Source: Meandrina meandrites
Lineage: Eukaryota > Cnidaria > Anthozoa > Scleractinia > Meandrinidae
DNA: 64,000 bases
Reading direction: 5' to 3'
NCBI GenBank assembly: GCA_963693305.1
Contig: OY855907.1
Location: forward strand, 34,776,301-34,840,300
Every line of letters begins with the position of its first letter. The stretch's first letter is position 1. Both the position numbers and the translations under genes were made by a program. The notes under the pieces were generated by a model. The model was given only the letters and a program-made list of their open reading frames with translations. It made no database searches and was not told where the DNA came from. Shown here piece by piece: positions 47,890 through 58,677 of the stretch.

Positions 47890-48042
47890 GTCCCCGATGA
47901 TGACAATTTCAAGGCTAGTCCAAGCCTTGAAGACGTGTGTAATGACGTACTGGAACTTGAAGATATCGAACGTATGTTCGATGAAGCTACAGTGTATAAA
48001 TTCCCAGCAAAGAGACTGGGCCAGAAATACCTCCTGCAGTAA
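47890..48042 (+). pseudogene. In-frame coding-like extension after the GPCR stop
   Basis: Directly after the TAA at 47887 the same frame stays open for 50 codons to a TAA at 48040. The reading is acidic and protein-like (SLEDVCNDVLELEDIERMF) and continues the acidic character of the GPCR tail. It may be the former C-terminus cut off by a nonsense mutation, or a readthrough product; chance is possible at this length. Confidence 0.45.
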
Positions 48043-48201
48043 AACGCACTGTCCTTAAGCTATGTAAATTATTATCTGTTTCAGATAGAACTCATAAGTA
48101 AAAGTGTCTTTTATCTCGCGGCATCCTACAAAAGAAAGCGTGGTTCTTTGTGGAGCGCAAGACATTGCATTGGGAGCGCGTCTCCAGTGTAGTTATGCCA
48201 G

Positions 48202-48514
48202 TCTCGTCCCCATAGCCCTTTTCGCTTCTTTTAGCCGACTGGGGCCTTGGCACAAGAAACGAAGGGCTCTGGGGACATAGGGTTTTCGAATTAATTCAAT
48301 TTTTTTTGATTGGCTGTTTGAAACAAAGAAATCTTGAGCGGAAGTAAAAACCGCCATGACTGTCCCACACAGTCTTTAGAAACATCACGACTGCATACAT
48401 GAAAACCGGAAGTCCTAGAATCTAGTACTGGAAATCCTGTGTCCCCAGAGCCTTTCGTTTCTCGTGCCAAGGCCCCGCCGGCTAGGAGAAGCGAAAAGGG
48501 CTATGGGGACGAGA
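48202..48514. mobile_element. MITE with ~80-bp TIRs
   Basis: Left arm 48202-48282 starts tctcgtccccatagccctttt; the right arm ends with the inverse at 48514 and matches over ~80 bp, including 'gggccttggcac'. Flanks atgccag and atgcag are similar and may be a degraded target duplication. Noncoding centre. Confidence 0.8.
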
Positions 48515-48529
48515 ATGCAGTCATGCTTG

Positions 48530-49192
48530 CTTGACACGCTCTAAGTGACGTCCAAAGACAAGCCAAACGAAGGTCTCACCTCAAAGTAAGGTGCAAAATC
48601 ACCAAAGAAATCAGAACAAACTGTTAGAAAACATGGACAGTCAAGGCTGTAGAATACTGAAAGGGATTACTAAAACTCTTACCGTTAAATTTCTTTCACA
48701 GGTCGTTATGTAGTTACATGTACTCTACATTTAATGTAAGAGAAGTTAGTTTAAAGAACTTCATTGAAAAGCCGAACTGTCATTTAAAGAACTTCTTATC
48801 TTCCAGAGTCTTTAGATACATCTTTTTATAATGCTTTTTTTCATTTTAACAGTTTTTAACTATTTTTCCTTCATCTCTTAAATATTTTATTGTAAAGCAC
48901 CATGGGCAATTAGTGGATTTGGCACTATAAAAATACTTTTATTTATTTATTTATTAATTTATTTATTTCTTTTACCATCCAAACAAATGTCAATAAATGT
49001 GGTTTACCTAGCTGCTGCCCGCTTTCTTCAGTCACCCTCGCTGGTTATACGATACCAGGTTATACGATACCAGTGAAACTTAAGTGGAATTCCTTATTCA
49101 AGTGAACTTAATTTTGGGTTCATCACAAAACAACACGAAAGAAAAACCGAAAGAAAAGAAAAGAAAAGATAAATGAAAATAAAATAAAAGAA
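48530..49192. other. Intergenic stretch between the two GPCR copies
   Basis: Holds an ATTT-repeat (48935-48968) and a short AAAGA-rich tract at 49150-49170. No gene seen. Confidence 0.4.
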
Positions 49193-50247
49193 TACAGTTT
49201 TGCGGTTTGAAATAACTTTGCTAGGAAAGAAGGGAAATTTCTAAATTTTGTTGTAAATCTCCTTTACAGTAGGACTTTTGTTATAGCCCTTGACGTCATC
49301 ATCTCTCTTAACCAATCATTTCTTGGGATAAATATGTTTTCTTAGATGGCGCTGCCCATTAACCTGTTCTAATCGCTAAGTCGTTTCTCACAAGTACTAA
49401 GGAATAAGCGAAATACAACACTTACGATAACATCACAAACACATTGCGACCTAAAAGTTTTCTTCTTGGCCCAGAATGTCGAAAAAACGTTCATGGAAAA
49501 CAAAATACAATGGAAGATTTCTGTCAAATGATCATAACTTCCAAATAAGGCACCGTAATGTGACTTCCAAGTGAAATGTGCCAATTCCATGACGTAGTTA
49601 ACACGGTAAAAGGCATGGGTTTCCTTACGTACATCGAATAACAATCAAAAAAGAGTTGTTTCCGATTACTATTCAAGTGATTTCATAACGTTCGTCCCTG
49701 ATATGAAACTTACTTCGCGGACCGAGAGCGCTTGAGGATGTACTAAATAGTTCACTTTCAAGTTTTCATTACACTAAGTATTATTTAGCTCGTAATGAGA
49801 ACGGCTTGTTTTGAAATCAACGGAGAAATCAACCCCGGCGAAAACAATACCGTATGTTTAATGTAAAACTTCACCAGCTAAAAACGAAAATATATAGTAC
49901 CGTATTGAATCGTGGATCGTCGTTTTAGCGGACGAATGGACGATTTGTAAGGCACTGATGGGCTGAGAAAGACCTGGAACAGCCGGGAGTGGAGGAACTT
50001 TGTCCTTGCCTTTAGTGCTGACAGTAAGTAAAGTAAGATTGTACTAAAATCTTCAGCAGGGAATTGTCGAATATTTATCAACGGCAAGATATTCTTCATT
50101 GTAACTAACACAAGGCATAGCATCTCTCTGCCAAACATTTACTGAACGCCAAGACTGCGTGTCAATTGAACTGTTCTGCGCGCCAGTGATTGTTGTTTTT
50201 GGAAAGGGGTCATTTTCTCGTGAACGTTACCAAGTACATGGCTAAAC
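49193..50247. repeat. Duplicated GPCR 5' flank
   Basis: Second copy of 45546-46566, with indels. Because the flank was copied along with the gene start, the event was a DNA-level tandem duplication and not retroposition. Confidence 0.85.
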
Positions 50248-50545
50248 ATGAACAACACAACTCAATCGTCGTTTCAAGAAGACAGTAATTTGTCCAACGT
50301 TGGCGTCAAAGCAGCCTCACTCTTTATTTTCATTCTCGTTGGTGTCTACAGCAACGGACGCGTTATTTTCACAGTGCTACTGGGCGATGCTCTTCGACCA
50401 GTTTTGAACCTTTTCGTTTTGCGGACTTGGCCAGTTGCCTTATTGTAATGCCATTTGTCTTTGTTTCCCTGGTCTCCGGTGAATGGCTATTTGGCAGCAT
50501 TTTCTGTACCATACACGCCATGTTGTGTACCTACTTTGCCAATGT
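50248..50545 (+). pseudogene. Truncated GPCR copy
   Basis: Starts MNNTTQSSFQEDS like the intact gene and follows it through TM1 with few changes. A 13-bp deletion near 50420 (between the NLFV and FADLA codons) shifts the frame, and homology ends near 50545, inside TM3. No downstream part is present, so this is a nonfunctional 5' fragment. Confidence 0.88.
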
Positions 50546-50559
50546 ATTTCATATCGTTA

Positions 50560-52860
50560 TTACAGACAGTGAAATCCACCCTAAAACAATTTGTTACTTA
50601 TTTTAGTGTGAGAAACCACTGAGAATAGGTTTAATAGTTGTCAATCGACTATATCGGCCATTTGTATGAGTCAGGATGAGTAGTTTTATCGTCGTATGAA
50701 AAATAGTATAAAACATCAAGCAGAGCACCCCAGTATCACCCCAGTACTTAATTATTAAAGGTAAATACACTACGTATGGACAAAACATCGTACATGTTTA
50801 TCTAATATAAATTTCAGCTGAAAAAAAATAAACAGCACTTAGCTACCCGCGGGAAAAGAACCACCTAAAAAATAGATCCAAATTCGTTAAAAATAATCAA
50901 AGAAGTAAAATTATCTCTTTAAGTTCCTATCTACAATAAGCGGGTCATATCTATTCGTTTTCCAATATTATTACCGACTCTCACTCAAAACTTGAAAACC
51001 CTCGGGAATTGTTACCTGCCGTGTGTCACGCAATTGTTTACACTCAAACAACAGATTTTCGCCGGCAAAATTAGTGATAAACACAGGCCATAGCGGGCTC
51101 ATCTCCCCAGAAATTTTTTTTGATATTATAGCAGATGGGTGTATACTTTACCCATAGAAAGTATTTTTACGATATTTAAAGTTATCGCCTATAGAAAAAA
51201 ATGGCAATGTTTTACTGCATAATTTCGCTTGCGACACATTTGCAAATTTAGTCTGTCAGTTGTGGCTCGTTTCGGGATCAAAACTAATCTCCATTTGTTT
51301 TATTTTTCGCTCAGTCATACAATGAAGACCTGAAAAGATTATAAATATCATTGAAAGATTCATGAACAGCTGTAGTATAATGCGCGAGACGATCAAATTT
51401 TTACAAAATTCAGGGTAACCGGAAGTGGATTTTGAGCCCAAACGGGGCGAAATCGTTTTTTTTTTTTGCATATTTCTACGAAAGGAAGCTGTGTCAGGAC
51501 AAACTAACTGCAGTCCGTTTAGTTTCTCACTAGGACCTATCTTTGTGCAAAATATGAGCAAAATCGATTTTTCGACTTGTGCCGCTGTTCGGTCGAAATT
51601 TGTAGAATGGCTTAGTTAATTAATGAAACAAACCACGACCATAAGTCGTGACGTGTCACGTGACCCCTTAGAAGACCTCATTCCTCATTGGGACTTAAAA
51701 ACTAATTGTATGCTAAATTTGTTTACACTGCCATTCTTGTCGCCTGAAGTAAACTATTGTTAGCAGTACGAGTCTTTGACCGAGGACTTAAGATGACAGA
51801 GCATATAGTGAGGTCGCGAAGAAAACCGGCGAAACGCGCATTCCAACGGGCTTATTTCGCTCGGTTTTTTGTCTCGGCCCGACTGGATTGATTTTGGATG
51901 ACGGTAGCCTGCGTCTCTGGGATTTCGCGAGCGAGGAAGTTTTTTTGCGGCCAGATGCTTTTGTCCTGGCCGCAAAGCCACGTACGGACTAGGTCACGCG
52001 GGCTTCGCCCGCGAGAAAAAAAAAAAAACTCGTGCCCGCTAATCCCGCGAGCTACTCGTCATCCAACATGCTCATGTGCAAGGCTTACAAGGAATAATTA
52101 AATCATTCTGCGACGTTGTGGAAACTTCCGCTGTATAAAGGGTCACGATTGCGGCATACAAATCACTAACTTCAAGACAACTTTTTTTATTACTCTACAC
52201 AGATAAATATATAACTTGTTAAATACAACTTTAAAAGAAAAACAACTTGCTGCTCGTTTACACCATTAAATAAATCGTTAAGTGTTAAGCGAAAACTTGC
52301 AGATACTTTGCGGTCCAATAGTTATTCTAAAACTAAAATATTACCGGCCGGCAGTAAAACATTCTGACAGGCCGGCGGCTAGAAACACGTAGCATTTAGG
52401 TACCTTAATCGTGTAGCAATTATATTTGTTGTTGGAACCCTTTGCCTATTTAAAATTATAACCTATCACTTTAAAAATATTTTGGTTATTGGTGACTCAT
52501 ACGTTTTTTAATGAACGCGTGGTTAACGCCACCATTTTCGGGGGGGGGGGGGGGGGGAACCTTCCCTATATAAACGACGGGGGTGCTCATCGTACCTTTT
52601 TTTTATAGGGGTTGAAATTTGTCGATTGGTGCCATACTAAAATATAAAATGACCCCCGTAAGAGTTATAGCGGTCCCCTGCCCCACCCCCCCCCCCCCCC
52701 CAAAAAAAAAAAAAAAAAAAAGAAAAAAATGACATGTGCTACGCCCAATAATTCGAGGTTCTGGTATCTCTTTGAGGTTCTTTAAAGATTTCCGACGAGC
52801 AACCCCGTCGTTTTAATAGTGGAGTCTTCCCCAGAGCCTTCATACATATGCAAGAACATG
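50560..52860. other. Intergenic, repeat-derived
   Basis: Includes the inverted repeat copy (51005-51610), C/G-rich blocks around 51960-52070, a G-run (52540), and a C-run/A-run (52688-52720). No supported gene. Confidence 0.4.
51005..51610 (-). repeat. Interspersed repeat, inverted copy of 42956-43165
   Basis: Two matching blocks, 51005-51080 and 51450-51610, correspond in reverse to the copy near 43 kb and are separated by unmatched sequence. Likely a noncoding transposon, with the 43-kb copy internally deleted. Confidence 0.65.
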
Positions 52861-52865
52861 ACAGT

Positions 52866-53030
52866 TGTTGAAGACCTAAATGTAATAACTGACCTTAAAT
52901 GTAATAAACTCCTAAATGTAATAACATTTGGCCTTTAATGTAATAAACTCCTAAATGTAATAACATTTGGCCTTAAATTTAATAACACCTAAGTGTGACA
53001 ACATTTGGACTTAAATGAGATGGTTTATAC
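52866..53030 (+). repeat. Left terminal inverted repeat of the Ginger-like transposon
   Basis: Pairs with 57718-57882. Internal direct repeats made of 'aaatgtaataa' motifs with alternating spacers could serve as multiple transposase-binding sites (inference). Confidence 0.88.
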
Positions 53031-53978
53031 TCACGTCATCATTGACGTCATCAAAGGCGTCATTAATCAACTCACTGTTATTGCATAAACCACGTGATCT
53101 GTTGCACCATCTGTCATCTCATTAAAAGGGGTCTTTTATCGCAACGAGTAACATGTGTTTTCGGGTTTGTCACCTGACTGATGACGTCATTGCACTCAGT
53201 TATAGCGGAGCTCTGCAGCGGCCCGAATCTAAGGGCTACAGAGCGGAACTTGGCGGCCATACTCCAGAAATATGTCAACGTTAAGATTATCGTCAGCTTA
53301 TATCCTATTTGATATTGGGCATCCATGTTATGGCCAATTGACAGTTGTCAAAAAGGTATTCGCTGACCAGTATCACATGACTATTTCACGGGCTTACGTA
53401 TTTTTTTATTTTGACCGCTGATTAGGTAATTGTTCTCCACTGGATCGCGGGCTCAAGTCCTATTTTTAATCTGTCTATGGTCTCTAAGTTCAGATTTAAA
53501 TTAAAAATAAAACGGGAAGCACTGCTTTTAGGCTTGGCTAAATCTATCAAGCATTGGAGTGACATTTTATGGTTTCATTTTCGCATGATGAGATATCCTG
53601 GGTCTCAACTGGGCAAATTTCTTATTGTAATTATATATGACTTTATTAATTTTAGTTTATCAATTTTGAACTCAAGGCTATCAAGGGTATAAAATTTATA
53701 ACAGCTAACATGCATCAACGGAGGTAATTTTCTAAACAAATTATGTATTGAAACAACATCAACATTTAAACATTAACAGTTCTGTCCATTTCTTTGCAGT
53801 GAATGGTTACTCTTTTGTCTCTTTTCCTCTTCAGCTTTGTCAAAAAGTCAGTATTTGTTACTTTTCTCTAGACACAACTAACACTAACAAAAAAAGTAAA
53901 AAGTTTGTAACGATACAACATCAGTGTTTAAACATTAACAGTTCTGTTGACTTTGCTTCATCGAAAGATCACCATGAG

Positions 53979-56555
53979 TTACTTTTTTTTCCAAAAAATT
54001 CTTTTGATGACACACCAATCGTATCCGTCTTTCCTAATCTCCAACAAGGCATTGGCCCATTTTGGATCGGAAATGATGCTTTTTAATTCCATGATCAGAC
54101 CGCTTAAGGTACCATATTTCTTGATAAGGCTACGGACACTTATAACAAAAGATTGCACTCCGCCAGAGATATAAACCCTCGGCAACATTCGAGTTAGCCT
54201 TTGCGTCACCGCCCTAAACCGTGTACTGACTCCACATAACGATTGGTATGAATGGCACGCGTTACCGGCAAATAGAGCGGCCGATGATATCAATACCATT
54301 TGGAAGATTTTTTCTAAAAGTTCATTGGGCAGGTTTTCGATGCAACAATCTCTATTGGATCCAGACGCCAATGAGCCAACATCCTCATCAGGAACAAACT
54401 GAAGCGCTATTTGTTCCTCTCCACCCTCAATTATCTGCAAGGCTGTCTCGTTTGGCTGATCACTTTCCTCAACTTCAACCACAACATCTCCCAAGTCATC
54501 CGCACCCTCTTGTTGTTCAATTTCTTCATCACAGTCATCATCATTAACCGTATCACCCATGTCAATGTTTCCTTCAGTTCTACTCGCATATTCCTCCGTG
54601 ATGTCTTCTAGTACCTCCTCACCATTGTCGTGGTCGCTCACAACTGGTTCCAAGGCCACAAAATGTTCCCCTTGATTTTCTGCAAAATGTCCAAGGTACA
54701 CAGTGGCCGTTGCAATACTTGCTGACGGGCTGAACACATGTTGCCCACCAGCTCCCAGGGAAGATACTATTTGAACGTCAATGTTATATAAGTTCGCGGC
54801 CGCATACAGTGTTAGCTGATCCCCATAGGCCCCATCTTGTGACATATGATTTGTATAGTTGCTCCAGGAAGCAAACTCATTATCTGCCAAATGCTCCAAA
54901 AGAGGAAAACCTTCGTTATCGTAGGGGTTGCTTTCTAAGTAATCAACTATTTCTTCCCTCATAGTTTCGGCAGATCTGAAAATCCCTAGCTTCTGAAGCT
55001 GGTGTGAAAGTGCACTGAATTGGCAGTTACCATCTCCTGGTGGGTTATATGCTATTTTATAGCCTTGATCTTCAATAGCCTCGACGTAGTCGTCTTTTCT
55101 CATAGCTATGTGATACTTTTTATAGTGCTGATTTTTTTTCCTTTTTGACAGCTTTGCTACTTTTTGTTTTTGTTTTTCGCGCTGTAGGGTAAGGCTAGTG
55201 ACGTCATCTACAGGGACCCATTTCTTTTCTTTCTTTCCCGTTAGTGGTGAAGTATATGAAACCTTATAGGTATGTAACTGAATGTTTCTTTCTTCTACAC
55301 GAGCCTCAGTTATATGTCGCTTATTAAATGATCTTCCTCTTAGACGCAAATAAACTGTTTCTCCAACTCCGTAAACAGAGGGCGGATTCAGGCGAAGCTG
55401 CGTTCGCTGCGCACGCTTATCACACCTCTTGGTCGCTTTTTGTGCCTGCTTTCGCACTTTAGAAGCTTGCCGGGAACGTAGTTTCCGGTCATTTTCTGTT
55501 GGGCGAATTTTTACAGGGCTAGGGAGACATTCCTCTTCTAAGCCGCTTTCTCGGAGATTATTACATTTCCGTGCAAAATAAATTTCAAATGGTGTTTTGT
55601 GAGCAATTACTTCTTTGGGGTCGTTATTTAGAATCCTTTGGTAAAGAGGAATTTGTTTTGCCCAGTTGACACCGTCCTGACCCATTTTACTAAGGTCGTA
55701 CTCTATCTTAGATCTCAGTGACCTGTGACAACGTTCAACCTTGCCTTGCGACTGGGGGTGCCGAGGGCGACTGTAAATCAATTTAATATCCATGCGCTCA
55801 CAAAGCTTTTTCACGGCTTTTTTGAACTCTCCTCCTTGATCGCTTTGAACTATACGTGGTGCTCCATGCTCCATATAGATACTTTCCAGTTCTTTTGCAA
55901 CGTCCTTGCTTGATTTGTTTGTTAGAGGACGAAGCCAAACGAAACGACTAAAAACGTCAATCACTGTGAGCACGTATCTATACAACTTCCCATTCAACTT
56001 GACAGATCCTTTGCTTCCCATATCCATTAGATCTATTTGGTGTCTCATGTGAACATCTCTAGCTCTAACTGGTTTCAGTGTTGCCTTATTCATAAACTTG
56101 GCATTCCGACGATAGTGACTTTTGTCGGTGTTTAGAATATTTTGTATTTTATCACGACTTAGTCCAACAAAGTTGTCCCTGAGACCGCAAGCTAACTTCG
56201 CTGCGCCAGATCCTTTGGTTCGGTCAAATTCTCTTGCGACTATTTTGTTCACCTCTGAAGATCTTAACATTCGACGTCCATCAAAATAGAGCTCTTTTTT
56301 CCCTTTTTCTTCTTTGACTAATATCCTACCCTTGGCTCTCCAGAATCGAACAGCAGCTGTGCGCATTGCCGTTGTCCGTTCTTTCACTGGTGGCAGGGCT
56401 TTACCTTCAGCAAGATTAATCAGGGCTTCATAAATGTCGTCTGGTAACACAGAAGGCTTCCTGTTTCCTTGTGAATTTACACGATCATCTAAGGCCACGG
56501 AACTATGCAAAAATAATGCCAGTGCAACTGCTATAGCGAAAGCGGTATAACCCAT
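53979..56555 (-). CDS. Transposase: DD35E integrase + OTU cysteine protease + F-box-like domain
   Basis: One intact 858-codon frame from the ATG at 56555. Residues 1-22 are hydrophobic (signal-peptide-like). Residues ~95-165 form the helical region before the integrase core (KGSGAAKLA..GLSRDKIQNIL). The retroviral-type integrase core spans ~170-330, with catalytic D175 (HQIDLMDM), D239 (QSDQGGEF) and E274 (QGKVERCH), spaced 35 as in DD35E enzymes. Residues ~395-455 (YGVGETVYLRLRG.., WVPVDDV) resemble a GPY/F-like integrase C-terminal domain. A Lys-rich linker leads to an OTU domain (~497-637) with D508/C511 (GDGNCQFSAL) and H631 (GEHFVALEP). An acidic stretch (640-705) precedes an F-box-like segment (~739-785, ENLPNELLEKIF..LCGVSTRFR). 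The integrase resembles Ginger/KRBA2-type proteins; integrase-OTU fusions are known in this group, the F-box is the surprise. Deubiquitinase and SCF roles are inferred. Confidence 0.9.
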   Translation of the reverse strand: MGYTAFAIAVALALFLHSSVALDDRVNSQGNRKPSVLPDDIYEALINLAEGKALPPVKERTTAMRTAAVRFWRAKGRILVKEEKGKKELYFDGRRMLRSSEVNKIVAREFDRTKGSGAAKLACGLRDNFVGLSRDKIQNILNTDKSHYRRNAKFMNKATLKPVRARDVHMRHQIDLMDMGSKGSVKLNGKLYRYVLTVIDVFSRFVWLRPLTNKSSKDVAKELESIYMEHGAPRIVQSDQGGEFKKAVKKLCERMDIKLIYSRPRHPQSQGKVERCHRSLRSKIEYDLSKMGQDGVNWAKQIPLYQRILNNDPKEVIAHKTPFEIYFARKCNNLRESGLEEECLPSPVKIRPTENDRKLRSRQASKVRKQAQKATKRCDKRAQRTQLRLNPPSVYGVGETVYLRLRGRSFNKRHITEARVEERNIQLHTYKVSYTSPLTGKKEKKWVPVDDVTSLTLQREKQKQKVAKLSKRKKNQHYKKYHIAMRKDDYVEAIEDQGYKIAYNPPGDGNCQFSALSHQLQKLGIFRSAETMREEIVDYLESNPYDNEGFPLLEHLADNEFASWSNYTNHMSQDGAYGDQLTLYAAANLYNIDVQIVSSLGAGGQHVFSPSASIATATVYLGHFAENQGEHFVALEPVVSDHDNGEEVLEDITEEYASRTEGNIDMGDTVNDDDCDEEIEQQEGADDLGDVVVEVEESDQPNETALQIIEGGEEQIALQFVPDEDVGSLASGSNRDCCIENLPNELLEKIFQMVLISSAALFAGNACHSYQSLCGVSTRFRAVTQRLTRMLPRVYISGGVQSFVISVRSLIKKYGTLSGLIMELKSIISDPKWANALLEIRKDGYDWCVIKRIFWKKK

Positions 56556-57717
56556 GTTGAATCAAATAGAAAGACTCATTACTCTTAGCTAATTGAAGCA
56601 AAATGACGGTATTCAGCACGTGCGCTTTTTCAGACAGATATCAATTAAGTGTCTGGACATCCAATGTACATTTGTGATCTTTGAAGATAACCGGCGAGCG
56701 GCCTGCGATCGGCGAGTTGGTGTTCTTTTTTTAAATTATGAAAGTAATTTTCTTTAATAATATTTTCACAATGTTATTTTATATTAATTATAATTGCAAC
56801 TGTGGAACATTTGTTGAGTATGTCAGTGTTTGATCAAACTCAATTTGCTGTATTATCCGACTTGTTCATTTTAGTAAAACAAGGATTACTGATAAGGGGT
56901 GATAAGGATAACAAGGATAACATCTTATCTCCTGATATCGGAAACTAATTAACTCGCACTTTTGGTCCTTGGATAGCGCTCTTCATTTTGCATTTCAAGA
57001 CAGGCAAAATGTTTGTCGAGTTTGGATGCAGAGTCCAATTATGTTAATCAAACGCAATCATTAAAGCAGGAATTCTTTGTTAAACAGTTTTTCAAACCTA
57101 CAGTTTGGAAATGCTTCGTCATTTGCGAAATATTACCCCATGGGCATAATACAATTGATACTTTTAAAGAAAAAGCAGATTCACATCATCCTACTGGGAA
57201 AATTGTAAACGACCAAAATATCGGACTCTGAGACCTTTTTTTCCAGACACAGTTACGTATATAAAAAAAGGAGACAGATTGAAGGATCGAACTATCCAGA
57301 CTCGCTGTGTGTGGTCTGACAAGAGAGCCAAATCGAGATATAAAAGGCCTTTAAACCATGAAACGACAACAGCTATTTCAAATGCACCTTGCGTCGCGTC
57401 CTGGTGACGTTGTCATCACGGCATCCGGTACCACTGTGATAGTTTTGTCTGGAATTTTTGTTTGGACTGATCAGGTTTTGATTCAAGAACGGACTGATAA
57501 ATCGCTGGCGTCTTGAAAATATTTTCTGCGGAACTATATTGGTTAACAAGTAGATTTAGAAACAAAAACGTCACGCTATTACCAACCTATCGAAATTTGT
57601 TTGTATGAGAAGGAATTTAAAGGCTGGAATAAGGATTCCCGCTTACAGGGATTGTGTGTAGTGTCACGTGATTATTTTACTAAACAACGAGGTGGTTACG
57701 TCAATGATGACGTTTGT
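56556..57717. other. Noncoding right interior of the transposon
   Basis: Upstream region of the transposase gene; expected to contain its promoter. A short open frame (57013-57231) has no recognisable features. Confidence 0.45.
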
Positions 57718-57882
57718 GTAACGTTGTTTCATTTAAGTCCAAATGTTGTCACACTTTGGAGTTTATTACATTTAAGGCCAAATGTTATTACATTTAGGAG
57801 TTTATTACATTTAAGGCCAAATGTTATTACATTTAGGAGTTTATTACATTTAAGGTCAGTTATTACATTTAGGTCTTCAACA
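57718..57882 (-). repeat. Right terminal inverted repeat of the Ginger-like transposon
   Basis: Inverse of 52866-53030, with only a few differences, including the internal tandem units. The element ends at ..cttcaaca, followed by ACAGT. Confidence 0.88.
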
Positions 57883-57945
57883 ACAGTTACTTTCCACGGT
57901 CACCGAGGAAAGGCGAGCGCAATGAAGTTATTGGTTTACATTGTA

Positions 57946-58060
57946 GCCAGATACTGGAATAGTAACCATCGGCTGAGCGGCAATATAGGTCGGTTGCAGT
58001 GGGATTTGTCCATCCCTACGTTGGCTAGACACATTGCCTGCCTGAAAATTAAAAACGATA
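57946..58060 (+). repeat. Segment shared with 27329-27440
   Basis: The strings 'actggaatag..aaccatcggctgagc' and 'ggttgcag..gaaattgtcca'-like blocks recur in the same order at both sites. A short dispersed repeat; its limits are unclear. Confidence 0.5.
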
Positions 58061-58601
58061 AACATTAATTCTCAGTCTGCAGGTTTAGATATCTGCACTG
58101 CTCTGTTTTCTTTTTAATTGACCATGATGATGGTTTTCAGAGGCCCTGAAAAGGGAAGCGGAGGGGGGGGGGGGGGGGGGGGGGAGAGGTGGGTCAAATC
58201 ACATTTCAAATTCTAAATTGCACCCTTATGTCATTTCCCAGCCCAAATGTCCAAATGTCGAGGTGTTACCGAGCAAAAAGCAAAAATCTAAACAACTTCA
58301 TATTTTTCGGTTCTTTAGCTGGATAACTAAGGAAGATGCATGTTGAGCAAATTCTGTTTTTTTACAAGATAAATATCTCTCCCAAATTGATAGATTTTGC
58401 AAGCGGGCTCAACATAATGGTTATATCAGCAATTATTAAAAACTAGCAATGGTATATTGCAATTCCTGAGTTTTGATTGGTTAACAGGCAATGGTATATG
58501 AGCTCATATACCATTGACCACAAATATCGTAGCCGATACACGTCAACGAAAACAGCTGGGGAACTCAAATATTGCAATTCTTTTGAGCGCTTTAAATAAA
58601 A

Positions 58602-58635
<34 letters not shown>

Positions 58636-58677
58636 CGTGGAATAATTGTTAAATATAAGCACATAACGGAAGTAATT

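Larger units (their letters stand above)
52866..57882. mobile_element. Complete 5.0-kb TIR transposon (Ginger-like) carrying integrase-OTU-F-box gene
   Basis: The element starts TGTTGAAGACCTAAATG and ends with the exact inverse, flanked by a 5-bp direct repeat ACAGT (52861-52865 and 57883-57887). The TIRs are nearly identical for ~165 bp (52866-53030 and 57718-57882) and related for somewhat longer. They contain tandem 'aaatgtaataaactcctaaatgtaataacatttggcc'-type units (about two per end; only part quoted). TGT..ACA ends with a 4-5-bp duplication and a DD35E integrase-type transposase match Ginger DNA transposons. The single gene is on the minus strand at 56555-53979. The intact ORF, matching TIRs and intact duplication argue that the insertion is recent. 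Confidence 0.88.

Noticed and set aside
52688..52725. Poly-C/poly-A run as a retroposon tail
   Set aside because: No element body could be recognised on either side.
54248..54611. Plus-strand His/Pro-rich frames
   Set aside because: Antisense shadows of the acidic linker of the transposase gene.
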